Source: CBDHFQ01 sp965262565
GTDB taxonomy: Bacteria > Bacteroidota > Bacteroidia > J057
DNA: 14,560 nt
Reading direction: 5' to 3'
Assembly (NCBI GenBank): GCA_965262565.1
Contig: CBDHFQ010000042.1
Span: 1-14,560, forward strand
How positions within the stretch are numbered: position 1 is the stretch's first letter; each line of letters starts with the position of its first letter. The notes below the pieces were generated by a model. It did not search any database. It had not been told where the DNA came from and saw only the letters and a program-made list of their open reading frames with translations. A program made the position numbers and the translations under genes. Below, piece after piece: positions 14,437-14,560 of the stretch.

Positions 14437-14560
14437 ATGTTAACCCCACAGGATCTACGTCAAATCGAACATAGAGGCAGTTCCCTTGCCACTGTTGAAC
14501 ATCAATTAAAAAATTTCAAAGAGGGTTTTCCTCATTTAGAAATCACTCAAGCAGCTACGA
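14437..14560 (+). CDS. DUF4301 family protein, N-terminus only (runs off the right edge)
   Basis: Forty-one codons are visible from ATG 14437, reading MLTPQDLRQIEHRGSS, then VEHQLKNFKEGFPHLEITQA. The pattern of D-L-x-Q-I-x-x-R-G, V-x-x-Q-L-x-x-F-K-x-G-F-P-x-L matches the start of DUF4301, a family found mainly in Bacteroidota whose function is unknown. The frame is open to the window end. Start choice is supported by alignment with this typical beginning. Confidence 0.75.
   Translation, partial: MLTPQDLRQIEHRGSSLATVEHQLKNFKEGFPHLEITQAAT

Noticed and set aside
1..14560. Mobile element, prophage or defence island
   Set aside because: No transposase, integrase, phage, toxin-antitoxin or CRISPR signal was found, and no long direct or terminal inverted repeats were noticed by eye.

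Overview
The window looks like chromosomal DNA of a free-living Bacteroidota bacterium, perhaps of the Saprospiria or Cytophagia type. It is AT-rich. A secreted protein at 3974-5857 ends in a type IX secretion (T9SS) C-terminal sorting domain. The glucan phosphorylase-like gene has a textbook Bacteroidota promoter (TTTG, 19 bp, TATTTTTG). Most genes lack a clear Shine-Dalgarno sequence. No tRNA, rRNA, CRISPR array, transposase or phage gene was seen. Nearly all genes are read leftward (minus strand).

Left end (1-1908): a carboxy(nor)spermidine dehydrogenase gene, cut by the window edge, stands head to head with an agmatinase gene. Together they point to the agmatine - putrescine - carboxyspermidine - spermidine route. 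The agmatinase reading frame is broken by three indels within about 90 bp, although all its metal-ligand motifs remain. A patch of about 68% GC lies inside it. The compact divergent promoter holds a 10-bp inverted repeat. A possible small membrane protein converges on the agmatinase 3' end.

Middle (2019-5857): a short GT35 alpha-glucan phosphorylase-like gene has its own promoter and a strong terminator. It has threonine where the PLP lysine of this superfamily normally sits. Next comes a 627-residue T9SS cargo protein with a carbohydrate-binding-like N-terminus and a Ca/Cu-binding-like Asp-rich segment.

6160-11019: a tight three-gene operon is read as TPR-like orphan protein, then PHB-depolymerase-family esterase without signal peptide, then acyl-CoA synthetase. 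A FabG/PhaB-like SDR reductase lies just upstream in the same direction. Together these suggest intracellular ester or polyester hydrolysis followed by CoA activation and a 3-hydroxy/3-oxo redox step. No PHA synthase is visible here, so the PHA link is inference.

Right end (11389-14560): a translationally coupled DUF1800-DUF1501 pair (the second with a Tat signal) is followed, divergently, by the start of a DUF4301 gene that runs off the window.
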